A stretch of DNA of 51,439 nucleotides, taken from assembly GCF_927798095.1 (NCBI RefSeq), contig NZ_CAKMMF010000035.1:1-51439 (forward strand), written 5' to 3'. Under the pieces are notes generated by a model that did not search any database, had not been told where the DNA came from, and was given only the letters and a program-made list of their open reading frames with translations. This stretch comes from Paenibacillus plantiphilus. GTDB lineage: Bacteria; Bacillota; Bacilli; Paenibacillales; Paenibacillaceae. The translations under genes were made by a program, and so were the position numbers. Positions 7,080 through 15,679 of this stretch are shown here, piece after piece; within the stretch, counting starts at the first letter, position 1; each line of letters starts with the position of its first letter.

Positions 7080-8027
7080 CTAAGCTGAGGTGGATTGAAG
7101 AAACCATTCGACCTCATCGGATTCCGGCATTCCGTTCTGGGCGCCGAATTTGGTTACGGCCAGCGCGGAGGCTGCTACCGCGTATTCAACAGCCCGCTTC
7201 ATGGGCTGGCCCTTAGCGACAGCTACGGCAAATGCCGCATTGAAGCAGTCCCCGGCGCCTGTTGTATCCAGCACCGTCATTTTTTTGCCCGGCACATGAA
7301 AGGTGTTCCCTGAAGCATCCATATATATAGCTCCCTCCGCTCCCAATGTAACTGTAAGCGAAGCAAGTCCCTTATCGATCAGCTTCCGCATCGCCCGCTG
7401 CAGAGCATCCGGGTTGCCTTCATCCAGCACTTCCGGCATATCCGCCATCACTGACAGCTCATGCAAATTCGGGGTCAGCGAGAACAGCATCGGATAGACT
7501 TCATCCGGAAGCGGCAGCGCGGGCGCTGGATTCAAAATGACCTTCTTGCCGCAACGATGTGCATAAGCGATGGACTTCACTACCGTTTCGAGCGGGATTT
7601 CCAGCTGAAGCAGCACTACATTCGCGTGATCGATAAACGATTTCTGACTCTCAATATCCTCCCACGATATTTTGCCGTTTGCCCCAGGCACGACGATAAT
7701 ACGGTTATCCCGATCATGCACCCAGATAGATGCAATGCCTGTGCTTTCATCCGCCAGCGAAGCAATGGCACGGGTTATGGAGTGTCCGTCCAGGTTCTGC
7801 ATGATTTGTTCCCCGAAGCTGTCCTGGCCTACAGCTCCAATCAAGGTCGTATGCGTGGCCAGCCGTGAAGCCGCCACTGCCTGATTGGCTCCTTTGCCCC
7901 CCGGCAAAAGCGTCATGGCATTCCCCAGCAGTGTCTGTCCCTTGTCAGGAACGAGCGGGGTCTCCACCACAATATCCATATTAATGCTGCCGATAACGAC
8001 AATGTTGGGGATTTCGGTTCCCATCAT
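7080..8027 (-). CDS. rbsK: Ribokinase (PfkB family)
   Basis: ATP-dependent kinase that phosphorylates ribose to ribose 5-phosphate in the cytoplasm. PfkB signatures are clear: GSINMDIVVETP at the N-terminus, the sugar-binding PGGKGANQAVAASRLA near residue 43, and DTTGAGDCFNAAFAVAV near residue 253 with the GAGD anion hole and catalytic aspartate. Length 315 residues, normal for the family. Its ATG overlaps the stop of the LacI regulator (ATGA). It is the last gene of the nucleoside operon, where it would trap the ribose released by the nucleoside hydrolase. Other PfkB sugars cannot be fully excluded. Confidence 0.9.
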   Translation of the reverse strand: MMGTEIPNIVVIGSINMDIVVETPLVPDKGQTLLGNAMTLLPGGKGANQAVAASRLATHTTLIGAVGQDSFGEQIMQNLDGHSITRAIASLADESTGIASIWVHDRDNRIIVVPGANGKISWEDIESQKSFIDHANVVLLQLEIPLETVVKSIAYAHRCGKKVILNPAPALPLPDEVYPMLFSLTPNLHELSVMADMPEVLDEGNPDALQRAMRKLIDKGLASLTVTLGAEGAIYMDASGNTFHVPGKKMTVLDTTGAGDCFNAAFAVAVAKGQPMKRAVEYAVAASALAVTKFGAQNGMPESDEVEWFLQSTSA

Positions 8028-9034
8028 TGCTCTTCACTATCCTTTCGTGTTGAATCCCTTATATGAAGTGATACATTCATTTCGATGATTTCCAGAAGTG
8101 CCTTGTCGTTCTTCGATTTGATCTGCTTAATCAAAATATTGGCCGCACACTTCCCCATCTCATAGATCGGCTGGGCGATAGTTGTCAGCTCAGGCTCAAT
8201 GATCTCTCCGAGCTTGATGCCGTCGAACCCGCACACCGAGATGTCATCCGGAACTCGAACCCCTTTGCGATGCAGCGCTTTAAGCACGCCGATTGCCATC
8301 AAATCATTGCCCGCAAAGATGCCGTCAATATCCGGATGACGGTGCAGCAGCGTATCGACAGCCTGTATGCCGCCTTCCATCAGGAACATGCCGGGCGCCA
8401 TTAACGAAGGCGTATACCAGGGAAATGATTTCACATAATCCTCGTAGCCGTTCATCCGCTCTTTGGCAGTAGCAATTTCCTGCGGACCGTAAATATGAGC
8501 AATCTTCCTGCAGCCTGTATCCATCAAATGCTTGACCGCCATTTGCGCGCCTTCATAGTTATTGGAGCGGATTAGCGAGCATTTCTGTGTATCGGACGAA
8601 CGATCCAGCACCACGACGGGTATGCGGTGCTGCTCCAGCTTGTTCAGTTCCTCCTGCGGCAAATAATTGGAGGCGAATATAACACCGTCAATATGCCGTT
8701 TGCGAAGAACCTCCAGATAGCTTTTTTCCTTAAAATCTTGATGATCGGAATTGCAAAAAAAGACGACGCAGCCCTGCTGCTGGCAAGTATCCTCAACCGC
8801 TCGGGCCAGCTCGGCGAAAAAAGGGTTCGTAATATCGGGAAGCATCAGCGCAATAGCAGGCATATTCTGGCCTGCCAGCCTTCGGGCTAAGGGCGATTCA
8901 TATGCAAGCTGCTCCATGGCAGCAGCAATCCGTTTCTCCGCCTCATTGCTGACATATCCGTTCTGGTTGATCATTCGTGATACCGTTGCTATAGAAACAC
9001 CGGCTGCTTCCGCCACCTCTTTAATCGTTGCCAA
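8024..9034 (-). CDS. LacI-family transcriptional regulator
   Basis: Probable repressor of the surrounding nucleoside/ribose operon. Residues 1-25 form the LacI helix-turn-helix (MATIKEVAEAAGVSIATVSR) and residues 45-58 the hinge helix. Residues from about 60 to the end form the periplasmic-binding-type ligand domain (NPFFAELARAVED, FAGNDLMAIGVLKALHRKG, DDISVCGFDG). The start is TTG 9034, the only in-frame start that keeps the intact helix-turn-helix. Its ribosome binding site is weak. The ligand is probably ribose or a nucleoside-derived sugar, inferred from the operon. Likely operators are the palindromes at 15367-15382 and 15317-15340. Confidence 0.9.
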   Translation of the reverse strand: MATIKEVAEAAGVSIATVSRMINQNGYVSNEAEKRIAAAMEQLAYESPLARRLAGQNMPAIALMLPDITNPFFAELARAVEDTCQQQGCVVFFCNSDHQDFKEKSYLEVLRKRHIDGVIFASNYLPQEELNKLEQHRIPVVVLDRSSDTQKCSLIRSNNYEGAQMAVKHLMDTGCRKIAHIYGPQEIATAKERMNGYEDYVKSFPWYTPSLMAPGMFLMEGGIQAVDTLLHRHPDIDGIFAGNDLMAIGVLKALHRKGVRVPDDISVCGFDGIKLGEIIEPELTTIAQPIYEMGKCAANILIKQIKSKNDKALLEIIEMNVSLHIRDSTRKDSEEQ

Positions 9035-9067
9035 CCGCCAACACCGCCATTCGTTCGATTCCCCTGC

Positions 9068-11200
9068 TCAGATGACGGGCGCTACTTCATAGGAAGCGTA
9101 GGCCGTGCGGCTGCCTCCGTCGTTGCCGAAGCCTATGCAGCCGGTCAGATAGGGTTCATTCTCGTCCTCATATCGGAACATAGGACGTCCGTTCACCGAG
9201 ACAGCTATCCGATTGCCCTGCACAGCCGCCTCCAGCTTATACTCGAAGCCGTGCTGCCACTGGAATGGATGATTATACATAATTTGATAGCCGTCACTAT
9301 TCTTATATAAACATAGCATATCATTCGGCGCCAGGCCAAGAGCATATCCCCTCAATGCTCCCTGCACGCGGAACAGAATGCGGTGATTGTCACCCTTTTC
9401 CGGCTCCAGCACAGCCCCCACGCGGTAATCCGACCAATGATGCGAGCCGGTATAGCATTCCGCTGTCTCATAGCCATGGCCGCCTGCCAGACGCCCCTCC
9501 TCCAGCTTCCATATGCCGCGAAGGTATGTTAGCTGGGATACGGTTTGATGAATTGCGTTCCACTTCTCAAGATGCTGCGATGCAAAATCGATCCCATAGT
9601 TCACAGGTCCATACACCTTCCACTCATCGATAAACCATTTCAGGGAGAAGGATTTCTCACGCAGGCTGGCGTCCCCGCTTACGGTATACTCCATACCGAT
9701 CTTGCCGACCGTGACATTATGCGCTTCAGGAATATCGAACACCACCTGCTGCCATTCCTCGGTCAGCACTGTGTGCGGACCGTAGAGCCGCTCTCCGGTA
9801 AGCCGATCCTCCGCGAACAAGCGGACATGAAGCCCCGGGCCGACCGACGGGTCCAGCTTGAGATAGGCTTCGACCGTTTGACCGGGATATACGGTTGGCG
9901 AGAAATCCGGATCATACCGGCTGTCGTCGAAATCTTCGGGCGCGCCGTAGGTTAGGAAAAACACGTCGAACGTTGTGCCTGTAAATACCGCTGGCGCCGT
10001 CAGCTCTAGGGAACGTTTGCCTCTGTATGAATCGCGGTCCGTATTGTTCAGCAGAATGACCCCGTTGCGCGGGCTTGTCCATTCCAGCGCATGCGTCGAT
10101 CCCGGCAGCTCGAAGTGCAGGTAATGAGTTGAGGAATCCTGCAGCACATCCACCCATTCGCCTATGACCCAGCCGTTCAGCTTGCTCGCCATTCTCGCTG
10201 TGTCCATTGTAATTTGCGGAATCGTCTGCAAATTAAGGCTGCCGATAATGCCGGAGCAGGCGACGAAATCGTTAATCGGCCGCTTCCATTTGTTCGCGAT
10301 CCCTTCCGGTCCGTTCAGCACGCCGATAATCGTGCCGACATTGCCGACGTTGCAATCGGTATCCCAGCCGCACATGTTGCAAATATTGATCGTCCGGCTG
10401 AAATCCCCGCCGCCGTACAGAAGAGACAGCACGATGACGGCCGCATTCGGGATAATATGGCACACCCCTTCATAATGCTGGTAGCCGTAATGCTCCTTCA
10501 CATACTGAAACGCTTGGCGCCAGTCGGAAGGCTGCTCCTTGTAATAGGCGATCACATCGCGCGCCATTCTGGCATAGCCGCTATCGGCGTCAATGACGGA
10601 CAGCCCGTCTTCGATAATGTCCTCCACTCGCTGACGAACGAATGCGGAGGCGATGCAGGCCGCTATGAACTGCCCGCCTCTGATGCCGTCGCCGTCATGG
10701 GTGACGCTTGACATCAATCCGGCAAGCCGGGCCGCCTGCTTCGGATCGCCGGGACTGACCAGCCCCCAGCAGTCGGAGAAAATTTGGCCCCCGATCTGCT
10801 CGGCGACCGTTCGCCCGTTCTGCTCTATCGAGCCGGACAATGGCGCAGGCACGCCGTTCTTCAGATTGAGATAAGCGGTATGCTCGGTCGATACGCCATA
10901 GCCGCCCCACCAGAAGAAGCCATGTCCTTCGCCAGTATAGTTGCGCAGCGTATGCGCCATTTCGCGCTCGGTAATCCGTTCCGTTTCGAAATCATCCAGC
11001 ACCCGCATGAAAAAGACAGGTCCGTTAATATCATCGTCCGCCGCAAAATGCTTGAACAGAAACGGGTAGTCCTCAATTTCCCCGAAGGTCTGCTCGATTC
11101 TTTCATAAGACCAGCCCTCGATATTCGCCCCATGCACGACGCCGATCACTTTGCCGAGCCAGCCGCCGTACAGTTTCTCCATATATTGCTCTGGAAACAT
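9068..11200 (-). CDS. ADP-ribosylglycohydrolase-fold protein with C-terminal beta-sandwich region
   Basis: A 710-residue cytoplasmic protein with no signal peptide. Residues 1 to about 345 match the ADP-ribosylglycohydrolase (ARH/DraG) fold. The GGWLGKVIGVVHG start, the acidic cluster AADDDINGP near residue 55, HDGDGIRGG near residue 170 and GWDTDCNVGNVG near residue 283 would supply the paired metal ligands. The second half is non-catalytic looking. Its last 150 residues (from about HRILFRVQG to CIGFGNDGGSRTAY) resemble LamG or DUF1080-type glycan-binding sandwiches. ARH enzymes cleave N-glycosidic ribosyl bonds. In an operon with a nucleoside hydrolase and ribokinase, a role in opening a ribosylated substrate is inferred. 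The real substrate is unknown. Confidence 0.8.
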   Translation of the reverse strand: MFPEQYMEKLYGGWLGKVIGVVHGANIEGWSYERIEQTFGEIEDYPFLFKHFAADDDINGPVFFMRVLDDFETERITEREMAHTLRNYTGEGHGFFWWGGYGVSTEHTAYLNLKNGVPAPLSGSIEQNGRTVAEQIGGQIFSDCWGLVSPGDPKQAARLAGLMSSVTHDGDGIRGGQFIAACIASAFVRQRVEDIIEDGLSVIDADSGYARMARDVIAYYKEQPSDWRQAFQYVKEHYGYQHYEGVCHIIPNAAVIVLSLLYGGGDFSRTINICNMCGWDTDCNVGNVGTIIGVLNGPEGIANKWKRPINDFVACSGIIGSLNLQTIPQITMDTARMASKLNGWVIGEWVDVLQDSSTHYLHFELPGSTHALEWTSPRNGVILLNNTDRDSYRGKRSLELTAPAVFTGTTFDVFFLTYGAPEDFDDSRYDPDFSPTVYPGQTVEAYLKLDPSVGPGLHVRLFAEDRLTGERLYGPHTVLTEEWQQVVFDIPEAHNVTVGKIGMEYTVSGDASLREKSFSLKWFIDEWKVYGPVNYGIDFASQHLEKWNAIHQTVSQLTYLRGIWKLEEGRLAGGHGYETAECYTGSHHWSDYRVGAVLEPEKGDNHRILFRVQGALRGYALGLAPNDMLCLYKNSDGYQIMYNHPFQWQHGFEYKLEAAVQGNRIAVSVNGRPMFRYEDENEPYLTGCIGFGNDGGSRTAYASYEVAPVI

Positions 11201-11220
11201 ATCATGATCACATCCCGTTA

Positions 11221-12063
11221 TCAGCTTTTTACCGCTCCGCCTGTGAGCCCTGCAATGATCTGCTTCTGGAATACCATAAATACGAGCATGATCGGAACGA
11301 TGGTCAGCACAAAGGAGGCAAACGCCAAATTGTAATTAAACGTATACTGCGATTTGAAGTTATATTGGAACAAAGGCAGCGTCCACATCGCCTCGGATTT
11401 ATTCAGAATCAACAGCGGCAGCAGAAAATCGTTCCAGATCCAGAAGGCGTTAATAATAATGATCGTAGCCGTCAATGGATTAAGCAGCGGAAAAATAATC
11501 GACCGGTACGTTCTGAACTTGGAGCAGCCGTCAACATAAGCTGCTTCCTCCAGCTCCTTCGGTATCGAGGTTTTGATATAACCTACGTACAGGAATACGC
11601 CCTGCGTCAGCGCATAAGTGACATAGAGCAAAATTAACCCCGGCCGATTCAACAGATCAAGCTGCGTCATCAGCTTCGTAACGGGGAGCATAATGACTTG
11701 AAAGGGGATAATAATCCCGACAATAAACAGAACGAACAATGTTTTGTAATACCATTTATTCATATTCCGGCTGATTGCATACGCAGTCAGAGGGACAATC
11801 AAAGTAATCAAAACTATGGAAACCGCCGTAATGACAATCGAGTTCATAAAGAATTGCACAAAATTGTTGCTTCCGACCACTTCCAGAAAATTGCCCCAAT
11901 ACAATTCAGAAGGAAAAGAAAAGAAATCTCTTGCGCTTTCCTTGCTCGTCTTGAAAGCTGTAATTAAAGTCAAATAGAGAGGCAGGAATACGATAACAAG
12001 CCCCGCCGTCAGCAGCGCCATACTAAGGCCCGATAGCTTTTTGTCATTGGCCATGTTACGCAT
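11221..12063 (-). CDS. Carbohydrate-type ABC importer permease (MalG-like)
   Basis: Inner-membrane half of an ABC importer, with about six membrane segments in 280 residues. The EAA loop that docks the ATPase reads EEAAYVDGCSKFRTYRSIIFP near residues 188-208. Its start overlaps the 3' end of the partner permease (12056), so they are probably translated together as a heterodimer. Substrate is inferred from the operon to be a nucleoside or ribosyl compound. The family itself (CUT1, sugar type) is not the usual nucleoside transporter family. No ATPase gene lies in the operon, so a shared MsmX-like ATPase is expected elsewhere. Confidence 0.9.
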   Translation of the reverse strand: MRNMANDKKLSGLSMALLTAGLVIVFLPLYLTLITAFKTSKESARDFFSFPSELYWGNFLEVVGSNNFVQFFMNSIVITAVSIVLITLIVPLTAYAISRNMNKWYYKTLFVLFIVGIIIPFQVIMLPVTKLMTQLDLLNRPGLILLYVTYALTQGVFLYVGYIKTSIPKELEEAAYVDGCSKFRTYRSIIFPLLNPLTATIIIINAFWIWNDFLLPLLILNKSEAMWTLPLFQYNFKSQYTFNYNLAFASFVLTIVPIMLVFMVFQKQIIAGLTGGAVKS

Positions 12064-12925
12064 TCACCTCATATCTGCTTAAAGAGCGGATTTGTACGAT
12101 GGAGATAATGCCGATTATGACGAAGATGACCATCGCGAGTGCGCTGGCATAGCTGAATTTAAACTCCTGAAACGCGAAATTGTACACAAGCAGTCCGACC
12201 GACTCCGTCATCCTGCCCGGTCCGCCTCCCGTCATCGCTACAATGTAGTCGAATGCGGTCAAGCCGCTCTTGGCCGTCAAAATAACGATCATGTTCAGCA
12301 CCGGGATCAAGAACGGCATCACAACGGATCGAAATCGCTGGAACAGACTCGCTCCATCCAGACTGGCCGCCTCAAGCAAATCCTTGGGCACGCTTTGCAG
12401 CGCAGCCAGAAACAGCAGAATCGGAATCGCCAAGCCCTGCCACAGACTTACGAACAGTATGCCGTAGAACACCCAGTTCGGATCGGAGAGCAGATTGCGC
12501 GACAGCATCTCGGAGCCGATTGCTTTGCCAATGTCAGGAATGGCATGGGCGAACAGCTGATTCCAGATAAGCCCGACCGTAATCATGCTGAGTACGGCAG
12601 GAAAGAAGTACGAGGTGCGGAAAAACGATTGAAACCGGCGGATACGGTTCAGCAGCAGGGCGATGACGAGCGCCAAAATCACGGTCGCGATAACGAGCGC
12701 CAGCGCATATTTGAACGTAAAGCCCAGACTGTCAACAATCCGGTCATCCTGCACTAGCTTCCAATAGTTGGTAAAACCTACAAACTGCTTGTCCGTGCTT
12801 AATCCGTCCCAATCCGTCAGACTGTACAAGAAGCCGTTTATCATAGGGTAGATGAAGAACAGACTGTACAGCAGCAGCGCGGGAAGCGTGAATAAAAAAT
12901 GGGAATACTTATCGATCGTTTTCAT
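12056..12925 (-). CDS. Carbohydrate-type ABC importer permease (MalF-like)
   Basis: Partner permease of the CUT1-type importer. The protein has 289 residues and about six membrane segments. The N-terminal LTDWDGLS extracellular stretch is typical of this subfamily, and the EAA loop LEAASLDGASLFQRFRSVVMP lies near residues 185-205. The start is ATG 12925 with GGGGGA upstream. It follows the binding lipoprotein by about 110 bases that contain a GC-rich imperfect hairpin (12970-13020), a common way to give more binding protein than permease. Confidence 0.9.
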   Translation of the reverse strand: MKTIDKYSHFLFTLPALLLYSLFFIYPMINGFLYSLTDWDGLSTDKQFVGFTNYWKLVQDDRIVDSLGFTFKYALALVIATVILALVIALLLNRIRRFQSFFRTSYFFPAVLSMITVGLIWNQLFAHAIPDIGKAIGSEMLSRNLLSDPNWVFYGILFVSLWQGLAIPILLFLAALQSVPKDLLEAASLDGASLFQRFRSVVMPFLIPVLNMIVILTAKSGLTAFDYIVAMTGGGPGRMTESVGLLVYNFAFQEFKFSYASALAMVIFVIIGIISIVQIRSLSRYEVNA

Positions 12926-13033
12926 TACGATCCCCCTCGAAGAAGTACGGCAACCATCAATACTGCCGCTTGGCTATTAAATAAAGAAGCAGGAGAGAAG
13001 CTTGCCTCCCCCGCTCCTTGCAGCGCCGGTCTA

Positions 13034-14293
13034 TTATTTTCCAAATTCGTTGTTAATGCTGGATTCGAACGCTTTCTTATCCTTGATGATCATATAAGCG
13101 GACGTTTCAGCGCCCCAGTTGGAGTCCTGACCCGCTTGCCAATTAAAGTGCGGCCAAGGATAGTAGCGGCCCTCTTCCGTCAACAGCTTGGTAACATCCT
13201 CCGTTTGCGGAGCATCCGCCTTCACGCCGTTAATCGTGGAAGGAGACTTCTCGTTGTCTGCCAAATATTGCGCCGTTTTTTGCTCGGTCATAAATTTCAC
13301 GAATTTCTTCGCTTCCTCCGGATGCTTGGACTTCGCTGCGATCGCCAGCGCATAATCGATACCGCCGACTACGATTCCTTTGCCGTCATCATTCGGCACC
13401 GGGAACATCTTGTACTCATCCTGCATGCCGGCCTGCTGGATCATAGGCACAGCCCATATTCCTTGCGGCAGCATAAGCGCCTCGCCGGTAGCAAACAGAT
13501 TGACCGCATCGGCATAATCATGGCCCGGAGCGTCCGGCTGGCTATTGTCGCGGATAAATTCCATTTGCGCTGTCAGCTTCTGGAATACAGCACTGTCTCC
13601 AGCTTTAGCGGAAGTGTCCGCGAAGAATTGATTGACAGGGTCCAAGCCGGAGCCGTTAACCATCAGCGTCTCGGTCAAGTGTCCGACCGACCATTGCGCC
13701 TTGAAGCTTGTTGCGAACGGAATCAGGTCCTTCTCCTTGATTGCCGCTGCAGTCTGCTCCAGCTCCGCCCAAGTAGTCGGAACCTTCAGGCCCAGCTTCT
13801 CGAATTGCGTAGCATTGTAGTAAATCCCGTAAGCGTTCATCGTCAAAGGCACACTGTAATCCTTGCCTTCGTATTTCACATCGTCCAGGAAGGTCGGATT
13901 GATGTTGGCCAGAATATCGCTGCCCGTCAAATCCATGAAATAACCCGATTTGGCTTGCGTTCTGAAATCCGACTCATTCGGGAATATAGACATAATATCC
14001 GGCATGTCATTGCTCGCCATTCTTGCGTAAAGCACTTTGCGGGAATCCGGAACCTGTACCTGCTTCACCTCAATGTTCGGATTCTCAACATTAAAGTCTT
14101 TAATAATCTGGTTCAAATTATCTTTGATCTCGGATTTCTGGTTGAACAGCTCAATTGTAACCTTTTTCGTATTATCGTCTGTCGTTCCCTGACCCTCTTG
14201 ATTGGTATTGCCGTTGGAGCTGCTAGAACAGCCTGCCGACACGGCAAGCATCATAGTAAGGAGCGGAATCATCCATTTCGTCCTGCGTTTCAT
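13034..14293 (-). CDS. Extracellular solute-binding lipoprotein (SBP type 1)
   Basis: Membrane-anchored substrate receptor of the importer. It has a basic N-terminus (MKRRTKW), a hydrophobic signal and the lipobox VSAGC, with the lipidated Cys near residue 22, then a Ser/Asn/Thr-rich linker. The rest is the two-lobed family 1 fold, including YYNATQFEKLGLKVPTTW, GEALMLPQGIWA and SKHPEEAKKFVKFMT. Mature length is about 400 residues. The start at ATG 14293 is supported by AGGAAGG upstream; an earlier TTG at 14302 is less likely. The family usually binds sugars or oligosaccharides. Nucleoside or ribosyl ligand is an operon-based inference. Confidence 0.92.
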   Translation of the reverse strand: MKRRTKWMIPLLTMMLAVSAGCSSSSNGNTNQEGQGTTDDNTKKVTIELFNQKSEIKDNLNQIIKDFNVENPNIEVKQVQVPDSRKVLYARMASNDMPDIMSIFPNESDFRTQAKSGYFMDLTGSDILANINPTFLDDVKYEGKDYSVPLTMNAYGIYYNATQFEKLGLKVPTTWAELEQTAAAIKEKDLIPFATSFKAQWSVGHLTETLMVNGSGLDPVNQFFADTSAKAGDSAVFQKLTAQMEFIRDNSQPDAPGHDYADAVNLFATGEALMLPQGIWAVPMIQQAGMQDEYKMFPVPNDDGKGIVVGGIDYALAIAAKSKHPEEAKKFVKFMTEQKTAQYLADNEKSPSTINGVKADAPQTEDVTKLLTEEGRYYPWPHFNWQAGQDSNWGAETSAYMIIKDKKAFESSINNEFGK

Positions 14294-14318
14294 GTGCAAC
14301 AACCTTCCTGATGTAGTT

Positions 14319-15200
14319 TTATCGGAACAATCTTTGCATGAACATTTCTATAAAGCGCTTATGGTCAACACCGACAGCGACGTTCACATTCGTATCTACA
14401 GGACGGTTAAAGAAAACATCCTGCTGTTCCACTGTCATTCCTCTGGTATATTCTCCTTTGTATTCCACCACTATACGCTTCCGCTTCATCACAAGCAGGT
14501 CCGGATGGCTGAGATAGGCAACGGTCAGCGGATCATGCAGAATCGGAAGATGCTTGGAGGAATCCATCCATAACGTCAGCAGCCGGGACAGAAAATGAAT
14601 CTCGCTTTTCGCCGCATTTTTTATAGTAGCGACATCCTCATGACTCAGCCTGCACTGCAGGGTAACGTCCAAGCCGACCATCGACAGCTTCAGCCCGGCA
14701 TCAAACACTATTCGCGCCGCTTCAGGATCGCAGACAACGTTCCATTCAGGATAGTGGGTGGAATACATACCCGCCATCATGACGATGTCCACGCTCTTCA
14801 TAATGTCGGGCGCTTTCATAACAGCATTTGCGATATTGGTCAATGGCCCGATCGCTACAATCGTCATGTCGGGATGCTTGGCCGCCTGCTCGATCAGAAA
14901 ATCGACGGCATGCTGACTGCAGTTGAAATCGATCGCTTCATATTCATCCGCCCACTGGCAAGGAATACTATCCGTATCCACCTTGTTTACAAGCGGAGCC
15001 CCGATGCCTGTCGCTACCGGAATGTCCAGCCTGCCGTACGCCTGAAGCAGCTGCAGCGCCAGCTTCGTGCGGATTCGCGTATTTTTATAGACGGTTGTAA
15101 GCCCGATCAGCTCTAGCTCTGGTGAATTCAACGTCAGCGCAATCGCCAAGGCGTCATCAATATCGTCTCCGATGTCTGTATCGATAACTATTTTTTTCAT
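14319..15200 (-). CDS. Inosine/uridine-preferring nucleoside hydrolase
   Basis: Cleaves the N-glycosidic bond of ribonucleosides to release the base and ribose. The calcium- and ribose-binding signature DTDIGDDIDDALAI is at residues 6-19, and the family segments VAIGPLTNIANAV and EWNVVCDPEAARIVF follow. At 293 residues it has the usual length. The start is ATG 15200 with GGGAGGTGA four bases upstream. An ORF extension to 15308 is ignored because it reads through the leader. There is no signal peptide, so it acts in the cytoplasm after import. It is the first gene of the operon and its ribose product would feed the ribokinase at 7080. Confidence 0.93.
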   Translation of the reverse strand: MKKIVIDTDIGDDIDDALAIALTLNSPELELIGLTTVYKNTRIRTKLALQLLQAYGRLDIPVATGIGAPLVNKVDTDSIPCQWADEYEAIDFNCSQHAVDFLIEQAAKHPDMTIVAIGPLTNIANAVMKAPDIMKSVDIVMMAGMYSTHYPEWNVVCDPEAARIVFDAGLKLSMVGLDVTLQCRLSHEDVATIKNAAKSEIHFLSRLLTLWMDSSKHLPILHDPLTVAYLSHPDLLVMKRKRIVVEYKGEYTRGMTVEQQDVFFNRPVDTNVNVAVGVDHKRFIEMFMQRLFR

Positions 15201-15316
15201 CGCTTCACCTCCCTCTCTTGTCTGCCCCAGCAGCAGCAGCAACATGTAAAATACAGCATACCCCATTAAGAACTGATTTAGATGTGTAAATTTTACACAC
15301 TTTTTCACAACTGAAA

Positions 15317-15340
15317 CGTTATTACAGCGCTATCATAACG
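15317..15340. promoter_or_regulatory. Candidate operator 2 of the nucleoside operon
   Basis: A 24-bp imperfect palindrome: half-sites CGTTATTAC and ATCATAACG flank a central AGCGCT. The outer six bases of each arm match perfectly. It lies just downstream of the predicted start point, and its AGCGCT centre is shared with the site at 15367. Confidence 0.55.
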
Positions 15341-15351
15341 GAATCCCAAAG

Positions 15352-15380
15352 ATTATAGCAACCTTCATTTAAGCGCTTAA
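15352..15380 (-). promoter_or_regulatory. Candidate promoter of the nucleoside operon
   Basis: Minus-strand TATAAT at 15357-15352, with a weak TTAAGC -35 seventeen bases upstream. The -35 lies inside the palindrome at 15367-15382, as expected for a repressed promoter. The 150-base leader to the nucleoside hydrolase carries the second palindrome. A second TATAAT-like element lies near 15400. Nothing else is recognisable up to the terminator at 15608. Confidence 0.5.
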
Positions 15381-15382
15381 AT
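15367..15382. promoter_or_regulatory. Perfect LacI-type operator palindrome
   Basis: ATTTAAGCGCTTAAAT is a perfect 16-bp palindrome with the AAGCGCTT core of LacI/CcpA-family operators. It lacks the outer TG/CA of a consensus CcpA cre site, so the operon's own LacI regulator is the likelier ligand. CcpA cannot be excluded. Confidence 0.7.
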
Positions 15383-15607
15383 CACATAATATCTATCTAT
15401 TTATCATTATATCTCTTTATACCTTCTTAATGCTAATGCGCCTTTAAAATATGTAAAACTTTAATCTTTCAGTTTATGTATGAAAAATTTACATACCTAT
15501 GAATAGATCATCTACCCTCGTCCCTTTAAAACCTTCTTGCCCTGCTTCGCTCTGTTGTTCTTTCTCTTGTTCAACTTTTAATGCAGAATTCCTCATGCAT
15601 GAATAAC

Positions 15608-15652
15608 AAAAAAGCACGGCTCCCATTATCAACAAATGGAAACCATGCTTTA
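15608..15652 (-). terminator. Terminator of the siderophore permease/ABC operon
   Basis: Minus-strand stem AAAGCATGG...CCGTGCTTT with inner CCATT / AATGG pairing, followed by six T. It lies about 30 bases after the stop codon of the ABC transporter at 15680. Confidence 0.85.
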
Positions 15653-15679
15653 ATTATCATTCAATATTTATACCTGCCT

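Noticed and set aside
12899..14311. Plus-strand 470-codon frame opposite the binding lipoprotein
   Set aside because: The minus gene has a lipobox, signal and clear family motifs. The plus frame is Arg/His/Leu-rich shadow sequence.
15367..15382. Consensus CcpA cre site
   Set aside because: The AAGCGCTT core fits but the outer TG and CA are both missing, so it is listed as a LacI-type operator with CcpA as an alternative.
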